From NCBI RefSeq assembly GCF_019603315.1, contig NZ_CP080649.1, positions 2,800,176-2,864,175 on the forward strand: a DNA stretch of 64,000 bases. The letters are read 5' to 3'. The notes below the pieces were generated by a model that saw only the letters and a list, made by a program, of their open reading frames with translations, made no database searches and was not told where the DNA came from. This DNA comes from Ruficoccus sp. ZRK36 (lineage in GTDB: Bacteria > Verrucomicrobiota > Verrucomicrobiia > Opitutales > Cerasicoccaceae). The position numbers and the translations under genes are program-made. How positions within the stretch are numbered: position 1 is the first letter of the stretch; the number at the start of each line of letters is the position of its first letter. Shown here one piece after another: positions 37,795 to 46,203 of this stretch.

Positions 37795-38615
37795 TCACAC
37801 CAGACGCCAACCGTCTCGTCATTGAGACCGACGACGCCGTTTCGTTCTCTCTGCTGCTCGCCACCCCCTTAGTGCGGGCGCTGGCACTGATCATCGACCT
37901 TGGGGTGATTTACGTTTGTCAGAGCATCCTCGCGGTCAGCATGATGCTCCTCACGCCGTTCTTTGCAGATATTTCGACGGCACTGTTAATCCTGGGGTAC
38001 TTTGTGACGAGTATCGGCTACTTCATTCTGCTGGAGATCGCCTGGGATGGTCGCACGATCGGCAAGCGTCTGATGAAGCTGCGTGTCATCGATGCAAACA
38101 TCCAGCGCCTGAGCGCAGCCCAGATCATCCTGCGCAACTTGTTTCGTGTGGTAGATATGCTTCCGGCCTTTTACTCGCTGGGCGGACTCATTGCGATGAG
38201 CAGCCGTAAGTTCCAGCGCCTAGGCGATCTGGCGGCCTCGACACTCGTCATCCGCCATCAATCCCAGGAACTCCCAAATATCCCCTCGGCCGCGTACAAC
38301 AAGTTTAACTCGTTCCGGCGCTACCCACACCTGGAGGCACAGTTAAAAAAGAACACCGTGCCGGCCGAGCATTCTCTGGCCCTTCAGGCTATCCTGCGAC
38401 GGGACAAGCTGGAGACTCTGGCACGGCTGGAGTTGTTCCGACAGCTGGCACAACACTTCCGGCAAAAGGTCCGCTTCCCGGCGGAAGCCTGTCAGGACCT
38501 GACTGACGAGCAATATGTGCGAAACTGCGTTGACTCTATCCTGCGCAATCGCATTTCAGCCAACACGCCAACGGATGGCAACGCGGGGCCTGTTCGGCAG
38601 TCAGGCGTGGCATAA
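37791..38615 (+). CDS. RDD family membrane protein
   Basis: 274 residues. The N-terminal half is an RDD domain with three or four helices (VRALALIIDLGVIYVCQS onward; the DGRTIGKRLMKLRVID segment is typical). A conserved RKFQRLGDLAASTLVIR follows. The C-terminal 110 residues are soluble and helical. Last gene of the operon, overlapping the SpoIIM-like gene by 4 bases. Together with the first gene, the operon is bracketed by RDD proteins. Confidence 0.9.
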   Translation: MITPDANRLVIETDDAVSFSLLLATPLVRALALIIDLGVIYVCQSILAVSMMLLTPFFADISTALLILGYFVTSIGYFILLEIAWDGRTIGKRLMKLRVIDANIQRLSAAQIILRNLFRVVDMLPAFYSLGGLIAMSSRKFQRLGDLAASTLVIRHQSQELPNIPSAAYNKFNSFRRYPHLEAQLKKNTVPAEHSLALQAILRRDKLETLARLELFRQLAQHFRQKVRFPAEACQDLTDEQYVRNCVDSILRNRISANTPTDGNAGPVRQSGVA

Positions 38616-38655
38616 GCGAGTCATCGTTTTTCACAACGCCATCGTGTCTTATCTA

Positions 38656-38683
38656 TTGACGGCGCTCTATTGATGTTTACGTT
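38656..38683 (+). promoter_or_regulatory. Promoter-like sequence of the 38690-38866 RNA
   Basis: TTGACG, 16-base spacer, TACGTT. The -10 is weak, but a terminator 150 bases downstream and the absence of a gene support its use. Confidence 0.4.
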
Positions 38684-38689
38684 AGACAT

Positions 38690-38866
38690 CACCCTAAGGA
38701 CGACGCGTCCGTCGATCCCAGGGGAACAGAAACTCAATCAGTTATATGAAACTCAAGACACCAATGGATATTGTTACCGTTGGTCGTTCGCTTTGAGCTG
38801 CTAACTGAGTCCTGTTACAGCATCGATCTGATAAACCGCGAACGACCTGATCTTCGCGGCTTTTTT
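38690..38866 (+). ncRNA. Candidate structured small RNA (long irregular hairpin)
   Basis: Noncoding stretch of about 177 bases with a possible promoter in front and a terminator at its end. It folds, by hand pairing, into one long rod with bulges: TCGAT/ATCGA, AACAG (38725) with CTGTT (38812), CAGTTA (38739) with TAACTG (38802), CTCAAG (38752) with CTTTGAG (38791), and ACCAATGG (38760) with CCGTTGGT (38777) closing a 9-base loop. A long rod broken by internal loops, about 180 bases long, is the shape of 6S RNA, so an unannotated 6S-type RNA is one possibility; another is a new sRNA. Located between the RDD gene and rsgA. Confidence 0.5.
38836..38866 (+). terminator. Rho-independent terminator of candidate RNA
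   Basis: Stem CCGCGAA / TTCGCGG with a 10-base loop and a C followed by six Ts on the plus strand. Confidence 0.85.
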
Positions 38867-38997
38867 GTGTCCGCATTTCCGCAGTCCCCGAGCCTTCGTG
38901 GCGATTGCGTCAGCCTGTCTTCCGGAAACCGCTACGCGTTTCCAACTGTGCCACCGCGTTGGCCTTCACGTCCGGCCTCCGCACAAAACAACTATCG

Positions 38998-40122
38998 ATG
39001 CATTCAGATTTACTCAAACTGGGTTGGAGCGAACACCTCCACCAACACCTTCACATAAACGAACATGCCGAGCGTATCCCGGCCCGAATCACACGGGAGG
39101 ATCGCGACCGCTACAGCCTCCACACCGGGGCGCGACAATGCAGCGCACAGCTGTCCGGCTCGTACCGGCATTCTGCGCAGTCCACCCTGGACCTGCCCAC
39201 CGTTGGCGACTGGGTCCTCTTCGAGCCGGGGCAGACCGCAGGCGAGGGGATCATCCATGGCCTGTTGCCGCGGAAGTCGCTCTTCACGAGACAAGTCTCG
39301 GGCGACCGCTCGGACCTTCAACTGCTGGCCGCCAACATCGACTACCTGTTTATCGTCGCCGGGCTCGATCAGGAGTTTAACCCCAAGCGTATTGAGCGCT
39401 ACCTGACACAGGCCTGGAACAGTGGTGCCGAGCCGGTCGTGATTCTGAATAAATCAGATCTGGTCGAGGACGCCAGTGAGCGGGTCAGGGATTTGTGCGC
39501 GCGCCTGCCCGAAGTCTCCGTTCACGCGATAAGTGCGCTTAGCCCGGCGTCAACCGAGTGCCTGAGCAGCTATCTGGCTTCCGGTAATACGGTCGCGCTG
39601 TCCGGGTCGTCGGGTGTGGGAAAAAGCTCACTCATCAATGCGCTTCTCGGTGAGGAGCTGCTCAAGACGCAGGCGAATCGTGCCGACGATAACCGCGGCA
39701 GACACACCACGACCTGGCGGGCGCTGTTCCAGCTCGAAAGCGGCGCCTGTCTGATCGACCTGCCGGGGATGCGTGAGCTTCAACTGACCGGTGAATCCGC
39801 AGGTATGGAGAAGGCATTCTCGGACATCTACCGCCTGGCCGGGCAGTGCAAGTTTCGGAACTGCCACCACGAGGGCGAGCCCGGCTGCGCGATAGAGGCG
39901 GCACTGGATAGCGGGCAGCTCACGGAGGAACGCTTTCAGCAATACCTGAAGCTACGCAACGAAAGCCACAGTACCCGTCGGCCAAAGCCCAAGCCGACCT
40001 ATCGAAAACCCGCTGCACCCGGAAAGTGGGAGGAAAAGGAAACGTTTTTCAAACAGGTAAAAATCCAGCACCGCAAAAACAACAAAGCGAAACGCAAATA
40101 CCATCAGGAGGATGGTTTCTGA
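38998..40122 (+). CDS. rsgA: Ribosome small subunit GTPase RsgA
   Basis: Circularly permuted GTPase of 374 residues that matures the 30S subunit. The OB-fold domain comes first; then the G motifs in permuted order: G4 VVILNKSDLVE, G1 GSSGVGKSSLIN, G3 DLPGMRELQ, and the C-terminal zinc domain CKFRNCHHEGEPGC. The tail is Lys/Arg-rich, suiting rRNA binding. ATG 38998 (MHSDLLKLGW) is preferred; upstream codons in the same frame overlap a non-conserved stretch. It stands alone on the plus strand, convergent with the heparinase gene 11 bases away. Confidence 0.95.
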   Translation: MHSDLLKLGWSEHLHQHLHINEHAERIPARITREDRDRYSLHTGARQCSAQLSGSYRHSAQSTLDLPTVGDWVLFEPGQTAGEGIIHGLLPRKSLFTRQVSGDRSDLQLLAANIDYLFIVAGLDQEFNPKRIERYLTQAWNSGAEPVVILNKSDLVEDASERVRDLCARLPEVSVHAISALSPASTECLSSYLASGNTVALSGSSGVGKSSLINALLGEELLKTQANRADDNRGRHTTTWRALFQLESGACLIDLPGMRELQLTGESAGMEKAFSDIYRLAGQCKFRNCHHEGEPGCAIEAALDSGQLTEERFQQYLKLRNESHSTRRPKPKPTYRKPAAPGKWEEKETFFKQVKIQHRKNNKAKRKYHQEDGF

Positions 40123-40133
40123 CGACGCTTCTA

Positions 40134-43025
40134 TCAAGGGGCTGACGGTGAGCCGATCCCGCGCAGGGTGAAGGCGTCCAGCGTCAGACTGGGCACTGGG
40201 TTGGCCAGCTCAATCCAGTGCCTTCCCTTGGTCAGGGGGATGGCGAGCGTCTCGCCATTCTTGTCCGTGAGCACGACCTCTTTCCAGTCATCATTCTTGC
40301 CAGACCAGCCACCTGTTGACTGGAGCGGGATGCCCAGTGCCTGAGACGTAGGAGCAACTCCATCGACGAGCAGGTCGAGGGTGGGGTTGTCAGTCGTGCA
40401 ATAGCGGACCTCAAGCTCATAGAGACCCGTCTCGGGGACATCTATCTCCCAGCAGACGCTCTCAGCCGGACCGCCATAGCCGAAGGATCTGAGGGCGTTA
40501 TCGGCGCTGGCTGCGACCTTTGGGACGACGCGGGAAGCGCTGTTCATCTGCACGATGTTATCCTCGGCTTCCCATGAGATCGAGACGTCGGCCGGTGCCG
40601 GTGTCATATCGACCGGAGCGGCGACGAGCACCGGGGGCATGGGCCTGATCGCCGTGGCCAGCTCGTGCTGTTTCGTCAGCTTGAGGGCTGCTGCCTTGTT
40701 CTTGGCGATGGTGTAATAGCCAGCCGGGAGGGTAAGCGGCTTATCCGCGGCCTGGGCGGTCGCGGTTTTATCGAAGAGCGTGAGTCCTTCCGCGAGACTC
40801 AGTTCACCCGCAAATGGTGTAGCGAGCTCAAGCATCCATCCGCCGTCGCCCCGGCTTAGCTCGAAGCTGACGGGCTTTTCCGACTCGGCGCTGATGAGGT
40901 CGCTTTGAAGGGATGTGACATCCGTCGCGAACAGGCGGGTGATCTTGCCGTCAACCATGCGGGAGGCTACGAGCGATGCGTAGAGCTCGATCTCAGGCAG
41001 CGTGCTGCCGCCATCGACCACGATCTCGGTCGGAGCTGTGTACACGTAGAGATCGTCGATCCAGTCTCCGCTGTTAATCGTCGCTTCCCAGCCGTTGTCA
41101 TCGACCTGGTCGAGCCAGCAGGAGAGGAAGGTCGACGCCTGGCCGCTGAACGTCGGCTGCATCAGGACAACGCTCTGCACGTGGTCGCCCTGCTGGACGA
41201 CGGTGTAGGTGCGCTGTGTCGGGTCTGGGTTGTCAACCTTCGGGCTGGAGGGCTTGCGGGGGGCAAATGTGCCGTCAGCAGGGTAGAGGACGCTCAGGTT
41301 TAAATCGCCGCTGTGGCTGTGCAGCTTCATGAGCGGTCCGTCGACCTTGGCGGCAGCAGGCACCTGGGCCAGCCAGTCCACCTGCACGGATTCGTCGGCC
41401 TTCACCTCATCCATCACGAGGATGTAGTCGCCGCGGACATGGAGGATGCGGCGGTCCACCCCACGGACTTCCGGAAAGACACCGGACAGGTCAACGGTGG
41501 TCCAGAGGTAGTTCTCGGTGGGGGTGAAGTTGTCGATCGTGCCGCGGGCCTTGCTGTCAAAGCTCTGGTTCTTCCCGTTGATGATAAGCGTGCTGTGGGA
41601 TTCGCTGGCGTTGGAGAAAAAGTCCCAGCGCGGTCCGCCGCGGTGCCAGAACTTTTGATCGCCCGCGCCCTTGCCGTAGCCGGGGGTCATCATCAGCCAT
41701 TGGTCTCCGAAGATAAAGGCCAGCGAACCGGCATCGAGGTGGCTGTGGTTGCGGTTGTTAAAGCCTGACTTAAGCGTGAGCAGGTAGTCGCCATCGCCCC
41801 AGCCGCTGCGGGAGGAGACGACATCCCACGTCGTCACATGGTAATCCAGCGAGGCGGGCGGCACCGGCTTGATGGCCGGATCGTACCACATCAGCAGCAG
41901 CGCATGGGCGTCGTTACCGCCGCGCGGCTCAAAGGGCAGGTGCTCCATCACGTACTGCGGCTCGCCATCGTGGTACTCGGCTGCGAGCTTGGCCAGCAGG
42001 TGGTGCGGCCCGTAGAAGTCGACCTTCGGTGCGTCACCCCAGGGGAGGATGCCCTGAAAGCCCGGTGTCGCGCAGGCAATCCGGAAAGCGGCTGCCTGCT
42101 GCATAAAGGGATCATCGTAGCACTCGGCACTGTTGGTGACGGTTTTTGTGGCCTCGATGTACTGGAGAATGAAGTCCAGCGAGTACGTCCAGTAGGGGAC
42201 GCCCTCGGCCGAGCTGCCGTCATCGGCGCTGTACTCCATGACATAGCCAAAGGCGACGCCGGCCGCCGCAAGCCATTGGCGGGCCTCCGGAATGTCCCCA
42301 TAAAAAGCCAGCCCGGCAAACCCAAGAGCGGCTGCCGCGATGTGGTTATGGTTCTCGGCATAGCTGCGTGCCCAGTAGACCTCACCCAGGAGTCCGCGGT
42401 AAAGGGCGTCCACGCGCTCGCGCATGACCTCCCGGATCATGGCCTGCTCCTCTTCGGTGAAAATGTCTCGGTGCCAGTCCCAGGCCAGAGCGATGCCCCG
42501 AGCCATGTGTCCGCTGGCCAGGTCCATGTTTGGCGGCTTCAGGCCCCACTGCGGGTATTCGCAGCCGGTGATGACGCGGTCGTGGAGCGACTTTTTATAA
42601 GCCGGGTCGTCGCTGAGGCGCGCGGCCAGGCAGAGTAGAAAGATGTCGTCACCGACGCGGCGCTGCCACAGCTCCTCCACGTTCTGGCGCATGCTCTTGC
42701 CGTTGGTGGAGTCCTCGGGCGGGTAGTAGCGCTTGGGGGAGCCGGAAGCCAGCTTGTCAGCTACGGCGAGGAACGTCTCACGCAACGCCGGGCGCAGTCC
42801 CTCATCCGAGGTCAAGGCAGCCTCTACGTCCGGCCACTGCTCGTCGGTATAAAACAGGCGGGAGCCCTGCTCGGGCATACGCTCCTGCCAGGAGGTCTCA
42901 TGCTTCGTGAGATATTCGTTAACGCTGTCTGGGGTCACGTAGGGCCAGTCAGCCTTTTCGTTGGCCAGCACCATGGTGGCCGGCATGAGCAGACAGGCTA
43001 CAGTTAGAGTAGGGATAAAACGCAT
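40134..43025 (-). CDS. Secreted heparinase II/III-like polysaccharide lyase
   Basis: Large secreted lyase of 963 residues with a Sec signal peptide cleaved near MVLA-NEK. The N-terminal part is an all-alpha (alpha/alpha toroid) domain (about 30-400, with ARSYAENHNHIAAAALG); the heparinase II/III beta domain has the hallmark HSHLDAGSLAFIFGDQW (about 430). A C-terminal carbohydrate-binding-like domain follows (about 830-960, WEAEDNIVQMNSASRVVPKV; end LELANPVPSLTLDAFTLRGI). Upstream on the same strand lies a pseudopilin gene, and divergent from that a LacI regulator, mirroring the locus at 3868-7919. It is longer than the first lyase and shares only motif-level similarity, so it probably has a related but different substrate. 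Confidence 0.9.
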   Translation of the reverse strand: MRFIPTLTVACLLMPATMVLANEKADWPYVTPDSVNEYLTKHETSWQERMPEQGSRLFYTDEQWPDVEAALTSDEGLRPALRETFLAVADKLASGSPKRYYPPEDSTNGKSMRQNVEELWQRRVGDDIFLLCLAARLSDDPAYKKSLHDRVITGCEYPQWGLKPPNMDLASGHMARGIALAWDWHRDIFTEEEQAMIREVMRERVDALYRGLLGEVYWARSYAENHNHIAAAALGFAGLAFYGDIPEARQWLAAAGVAFGYVMEYSADDGSSAEGVPYWTYSLDFILQYIEATKTVTNSAECYDDPFMQQAAAFRIACATPGFQGILPWGDAPKVDFYGPHHLLAKLAAEYHDGEPQYVMEHLPFEPRGGNDAHALLLMWYDPAIKPVPPASLDYHVTTWDVVSSRSGWGDGDYLLTLKSGFNNRNHSHLDAGSLAFIFGDQWLMMTPGYGKGAGDQKFWHRGGPRWDFFSNASESHSTLIINGKNQSFDSKARGTIDNFTPTENYLWTTVDLSGVFPEVRGVDRRILHVRGDYILVMDEVKADESVQVDWLAQVPAAAKVDGPLMKLHSHSGDLNLSVLYPADGTFAPRKPSSPKVDNPDPTQRTYTVVQQGDHVQSVVLMQPTFSGQASTFLSCWLDQVDDNGWEATINSGDWIDDLYVYTAPTEIVVDGGSTLPEIELYASLVASRMVDGKITRLFATDVTSLQSDLISAESEKPVSFELSRGDGGWMLELATPFAGELSLAEGLTLFDKTATAQAADKPLTLPAGYYTIAKNKAAALKLTKQHELATAIRPMPPVLVAAPVDMTPAPADVSISWEAEDNIVQMNSASRVVPKVAASADNALRSFGYGGPAESVCWEIDVPETGLYELEVRYCTTDNPTLDLLVDGVAPTSQALGIPLQSTGGWSGKNDDWKEVVLTDKNGETLAIPLTKGRHWIELANPVPSLTLDAFTLRGIGSPSAP

Positions 43026-43145
43026 ATCTGGAGTATTTTTCGGGGTCGCCCCCCGAAGATAATTGTGTGGTGAAGGTATTGGTCAAGCCTGTCGAATGCT
43101 CTCAGGCTGGATGCATCGCCCATCAGGCGAAGGCTAATGCTGGCT

Positions 43146-43811
43146 CTAGTCATTTTCGGTTGAAATAGCTTCGACGTGTCCGTCCACGTAGAGGGTGTTT
43201 CTAACATCGCCGTGGACGGGTTGCTCGGGAGCAAGGGGGTTCCCCTTGTAGCCAGGGGAGCCGATCTGGTCCAGGTCCCGCATCATCCACTCTCTCTCGG
43301 GGTGGGCGATCTGCATGTAGTTGACGGGGTTCTCGGCTTCACGGTCCTTGGACGAGTCGGCGGGATAGCCAAATGCCTTTACCGAGCTGCCGTCGATCAA
43401 CTCCATGTTTTCATAGCGGAGGACGTAGCAGCGGGGAGGGATACTGTTATTCTGGTCCATGTAGGCCGGGCAGAGCATGATCTCAGCGAGAGAGGTGCCA
43501 TCGACATCGACCGTCGATATCTCCATGTAGTCTTCGAACTCTGTCAGCAGGTGCCCGGAGCCGGTGTTCGGGTAGTTGGCCTTTTGCCCAGACCACAGCG
43601 GACCCGGCAGGATGCCCTTGTTGTCATTGATGTAGAGGCGTAGCCCAATCCCGATTTGGCGCAGGTGGTTCGAGCAGGTTAACAAATCGGTCTGTCGGCG
43701 GACAGAGCTGACAGTCGGAATCAAAATCCCGGCCAGAACGGTGATAATCGCACAGACAACCAGGATCTCGACCAAGCTGAAGGCGGGGCGGCGTTTAAAT
43801 GAGGGGCACAT
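43146..43811 (-). CDS. Prepilin-like protein (type II pseudopilin)
   Basis: 221 residues. N-terminus MCPSFKRRPAFSLVEILVV with cleavage before FSLVE and a hydrophobic helix to about residue 30, then a globular domain ending VDGHVEAIST, the pattern of the DUF1559/H-X9-DG type of prepilin-like proteins. The same gene type, in the same place relative to lyase and LacI, occurs at 7254-7919. It lies 120 bases before the heparinase gene on the same strand. An assembly ATPase and outer-membrane channel are not nearby. Function with a lyase unknown. Confidence 0.87.
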   Translation of the reverse strand: MCPSFKRRPAFSLVEILVVCAIITVLAGILIPTVSSVRRQTDLLTCSNHLRQIGIGLRLYINDNKGILPGPLWSGQKANYPNTGSGHLLTEFEDYMEISTVDVDGTSLAEIMLCPAYMDQNNSIPPRCYVLRYENMELIDGSSVKAFGYPADSSKDREAENPVNYMQIAHPEREWMMRDLDQIGSPGYKGNPLAPEQPVHGDVRNTLYVDGHVEAISTEND

Positions 43812-43847
43812 GATAGGGAAGCAATGTTGAGTAAATTATCTTCTAGC

Positions 43848-43863
43848 TTGATTAGAGTATCAA
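43848..43863. promoter_or_regulatory. Operator-like inverted repeat TTGAT-N6-ATCAA
   Basis: Perfect 5-bp arms (TTGAT / ATCAA) with 6 bases between, in the 79-base intergenic region between the divergent pseudopilin and LacI genes. It is a candidate autoregulatory site of the LacI protein; it is not the same sequence as the sites at 7995, 8061 and 9671. Confidence 0.35.
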
Positions 43864-43890
43864 CTTAAGGTTTGCTTACACAGTTGTACG

Positions 43891-44928
43891 ATGTCTGAGA
43901 AGCGAATCACCCAGCAGGATATTGCCAGAAAAGCAGGGGTTCACCGGGCGACGGTGTCCATGGCCTTGAAGCACCATCCGCGCATACCAGCGGCCACGCG
44001 CGAGCGCATCCTGCAGCTGGCGGAGGAGCTGGGGTACCGGCCGGACCCGATGCTGTCCGCGCTGGCTACGTACCGCAGCGGACAGCAGAAACATACCTAT
44101 CAGGGGACACTCGCCTGGCTGGTCGTTCACCGGGAAGATATCGATTTGAAGTGGAGAGAGATCGATACCTATCGGCTCTACTATGAGGGTGCCCAGCATC
44201 GAGCCGACAAGTATGGCTACAAGGTGGAGGTCTTTGAGCTCGGGCATAACAAACTCAGCCCCAAGCGCCTCGCCTCGATGCTTAAGGCACGGAACATCAA
44301 CGGTATATTGCTTTGCCCTCAGCCCAACCCCTGGGTGTCGATGGACTTTCCATGGTCAGATTTTTCACTGATAACCTTCGGCTATACCTTGCTAAAACCG
44401 AAGCTGCACACTGTGACATCTACGCAGTATCGGGCGATGGTGCAGACGATGACGGAAATGCATAAGGCGGGCTATCGCCGTATTGCATTTGTCTTTGATT
44501 TTGCTCAGGACGCCAAGGCGGACCACAACTTTCTGGCTGGCTATCTCGTAGCGCAACAGCAGATCGGGCAGCCACCGATGCTCATCGATTACCAGTGGCG
44601 GGATTTGAAAGGCTTCAAGGAGCGGATCGAGGGCATGCGGCCCGAAGCCATCGTGACCGGGGATTTTAAGATTCATCAACGGACGGCCGAGATAGGCATC
44701 CGTATCCCCGAGGATCTGCCTGTGGCCTGTGTGGCGCTCAACAGCCTCGACTCTGAGCTGACCGGTATCTGCGAAAACTCCTTTCACATCGGTGAAATTG
44801 CGGTCGAGCGGTTGGCAAATATGATCGCTCACGGGGAGCGCGGAGTTCCAGAACTCGTTCAACGTACGCACATTGAGGGACAGTGGGTGCCCGGAAAAAC
44901 GTTGCCCCAGCTCTCCCAGCCATCTTAA
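43891..44928 (+). CDS. LacI family transcriptional regulator
   Basis: 345 residues. The HTH is at about residues 5-29 (TQQDIARKAGVHRATVSMAL), followed by DPMLSALATYR and a sugar-binding-protein-like sensor domain (about 60-340). It aligns almost end to end with the regulator at 3868-5049: shared YQGTLAWL/FQGTLAWL, NGILLCPQPNPW/QGILVCPQPNPH, ITFGYTLLKPKLHTV/ITFGFSLKKPQLHTV and AHGERGVP/HQGERGIP. It lacks the long N-terminal tail of the other. It is divergent from the pseudopilin and heparinase genes and so probably regulates them, with a lyase product as effector. The dehydrogenase gene follows after about 100 bases. Confidence 0.93.
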   Translation: MSEKRITQQDIARKAGVHRATVSMALKHHPRIPAATRERILQLAEELGYRPDPMLSALATYRSGQQKHTYQGTLAWLVVHREDIDLKWREIDTYRLYYEGAQHRADKYGYKVEVFELGHNKLSPKRLASMLKARNINGILLCPQPNPWVSMDFPWSDFSLITFGYTLLKPKLHTVTSTQYRAMVQTMTEMHKAGYRRIAFVFDFAQDAKADHNFLAGYLVAQQQIGQPPMLIDYQWRDLKGFKERIEGMRPEAIVTGDFKIHQRTAEIGIRIPEDLPVACVALNSLDSELTGICENSFHIGEIAVERLANMIAHGERGVPELVQRTHIEGQWVPGKTLPQLSQPS

Positions 44929-45030
44929 CACAGATCGCCTACGCCTTGAGAATGGGCCCCACATATGTGTACACCTGTGTGACTGGACTGGTCGTTTACA
45001 ATTTCGGCAGATGATAGGAGTATTCAGGCC

Positions 45031-46113
45031 ATGCAAGACGCAGGCCAGCCCCCCTTAGCTGCAGCAACTACGGCGACGATTTCTTCGCCCGTGGCTGAGG
45101 AGCGTATTCTATTTGCGATCAACCCTTTGGAGATAAAGACATTCTTCCCGGAGGGCATCCCTGAGTTTGGCTCCAAGGAGTGCATCCAGTGGGAAGTGCA
45201 CGATACGCGCTTCATCTCAGGGGAAGAGTGGGAGAGCCTGCTGCAGGATTTTTCGCCTACGGTCATCGTGTCGGCGTGGACCACTCCGCGCATTACCGAA
45301 AACATCCTGAATAGCTCCTGGTTTTCCGTAAAATACATCTGCCATCTGCCGGGCTCTGTTAAAAAGCTGTTGCCGCCACTGGCCTTTGAAAAGGATCTGC
45401 TGATCAGTAACTGGGGCTCGCTGGCGAGTGACGCCGTTGCCGAGCATGCGCTTTTGCTGGTGATGGCCTGTTTGCGCCGTTTGCCGCAGTGGAATCCGGT
45501 CATGCGACTGGAGGGCAGCGATTATCAGGAGCAGCGTGTGGAGATGCAGACGCGGACGCTCTACGGCAAGCGCGTGGGGCTGCACGGCTTTGGCAAGGTC
45601 GCCCGTGAGTTGGTGAACCTCCTGAAGCCTTTCAAGGTTAAGCTCTCGGCCTACTCGGAGGGCGTGCCTCACGCATTTATGCGCGAGCACGGTGTAAAGC
45701 CCTGCGACTCGCTGGCCACGCTTTTTGCCGAGAATCAGGTCCTCATCGAGTGTGAAGCCCTGACGCAGGAGAATCAGGGCTCTGTCGATGCTCACGTCCT
45801 GGAGCAGCTCGATACCGGTGACGTACTGGTCAATGTCGGGCGCGGTGCCATTATCGATGAGGACGCACTGCTACGTCGCATTCAGGCGGGCGGCATCCGG
45901 GTCGGTTTGGATGTGTTTTCCAGCGAGCCGATCGGGGCAGATTCTCCCTTCTGGCAGGTGCCGGATGTCCTGTACTCACCCCATATCGCTGGCCCGGCGC
46001 AGGACGGTTTTGGCCTGTGCAGCGAGCTGGCCCGTGCGAATATCGACCGTTACCTCAAAGGGCTTCCCGTCGAGGCCCAAGTTACCCTGGAGGAATACCA
46101 ACGCTCCACCTGA
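45031..46113 (+). CDS. D-2-hydroxyacid dehydrogenase family protein
   Basis: NAD-dependent dehydrogenase of 360 residues. The catalytic-domain start is variable; the Rossmann fold is KRVGLHGFGKVARELVNLL (about 182-200). Catalytic residues are present: Arg in VNVGRGAIIDEDAL, Glu in DVFSSEPI and His in YSPHIAGP. It probably reduces or oxidises a 2-keto or hydroxy sugar acid from uronate breakdown (inference). Overlapping palindromes CACATATGTG and GTGTACAC (44960-44974) lie upstream and could be a regulator site. A PEP-CTERM gene follows 90 bases later. Confidence 0.88.
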   Translation: MQDAGQPPLAAATTATISSPVAEERILFAINPLEIKTFFPEGIPEFGSKECIQWEVHDTRFISGEEWESLLQDFSPTVIVSAWTTPRITENILNSSWFSVKYICHLPGSVKKLLPPLAFEKDLLISNWGSLASDAVAEHALLLVMACLRRLPQWNPVMRLEGSDYQEQRVEMQTRTLYGKRVGLHGFGKVARELVNLLKPFKVKLSAYSEGVPHAFMREHGVKPCDSLATLFAENQVLIECEALTQENQGSVDAHVLEQLDTGDVLVNVGRGAIIDEDALLRRIQAGGIRVGLDVFSSEPIGADSPFWQVPDVLYSPHIAGPAQDGFGLCSELARANIDRYLKGLPVEAQVTLEEYQRST

Positions 46114-46203
46114 GGCGACGCATTCTCGAACCCAAACTTTTTCCTAAGATCACTTTACTGCCTGGCTGGCAGGATACTCCAACCCAAACCCATACCCAAC
46201 TCC

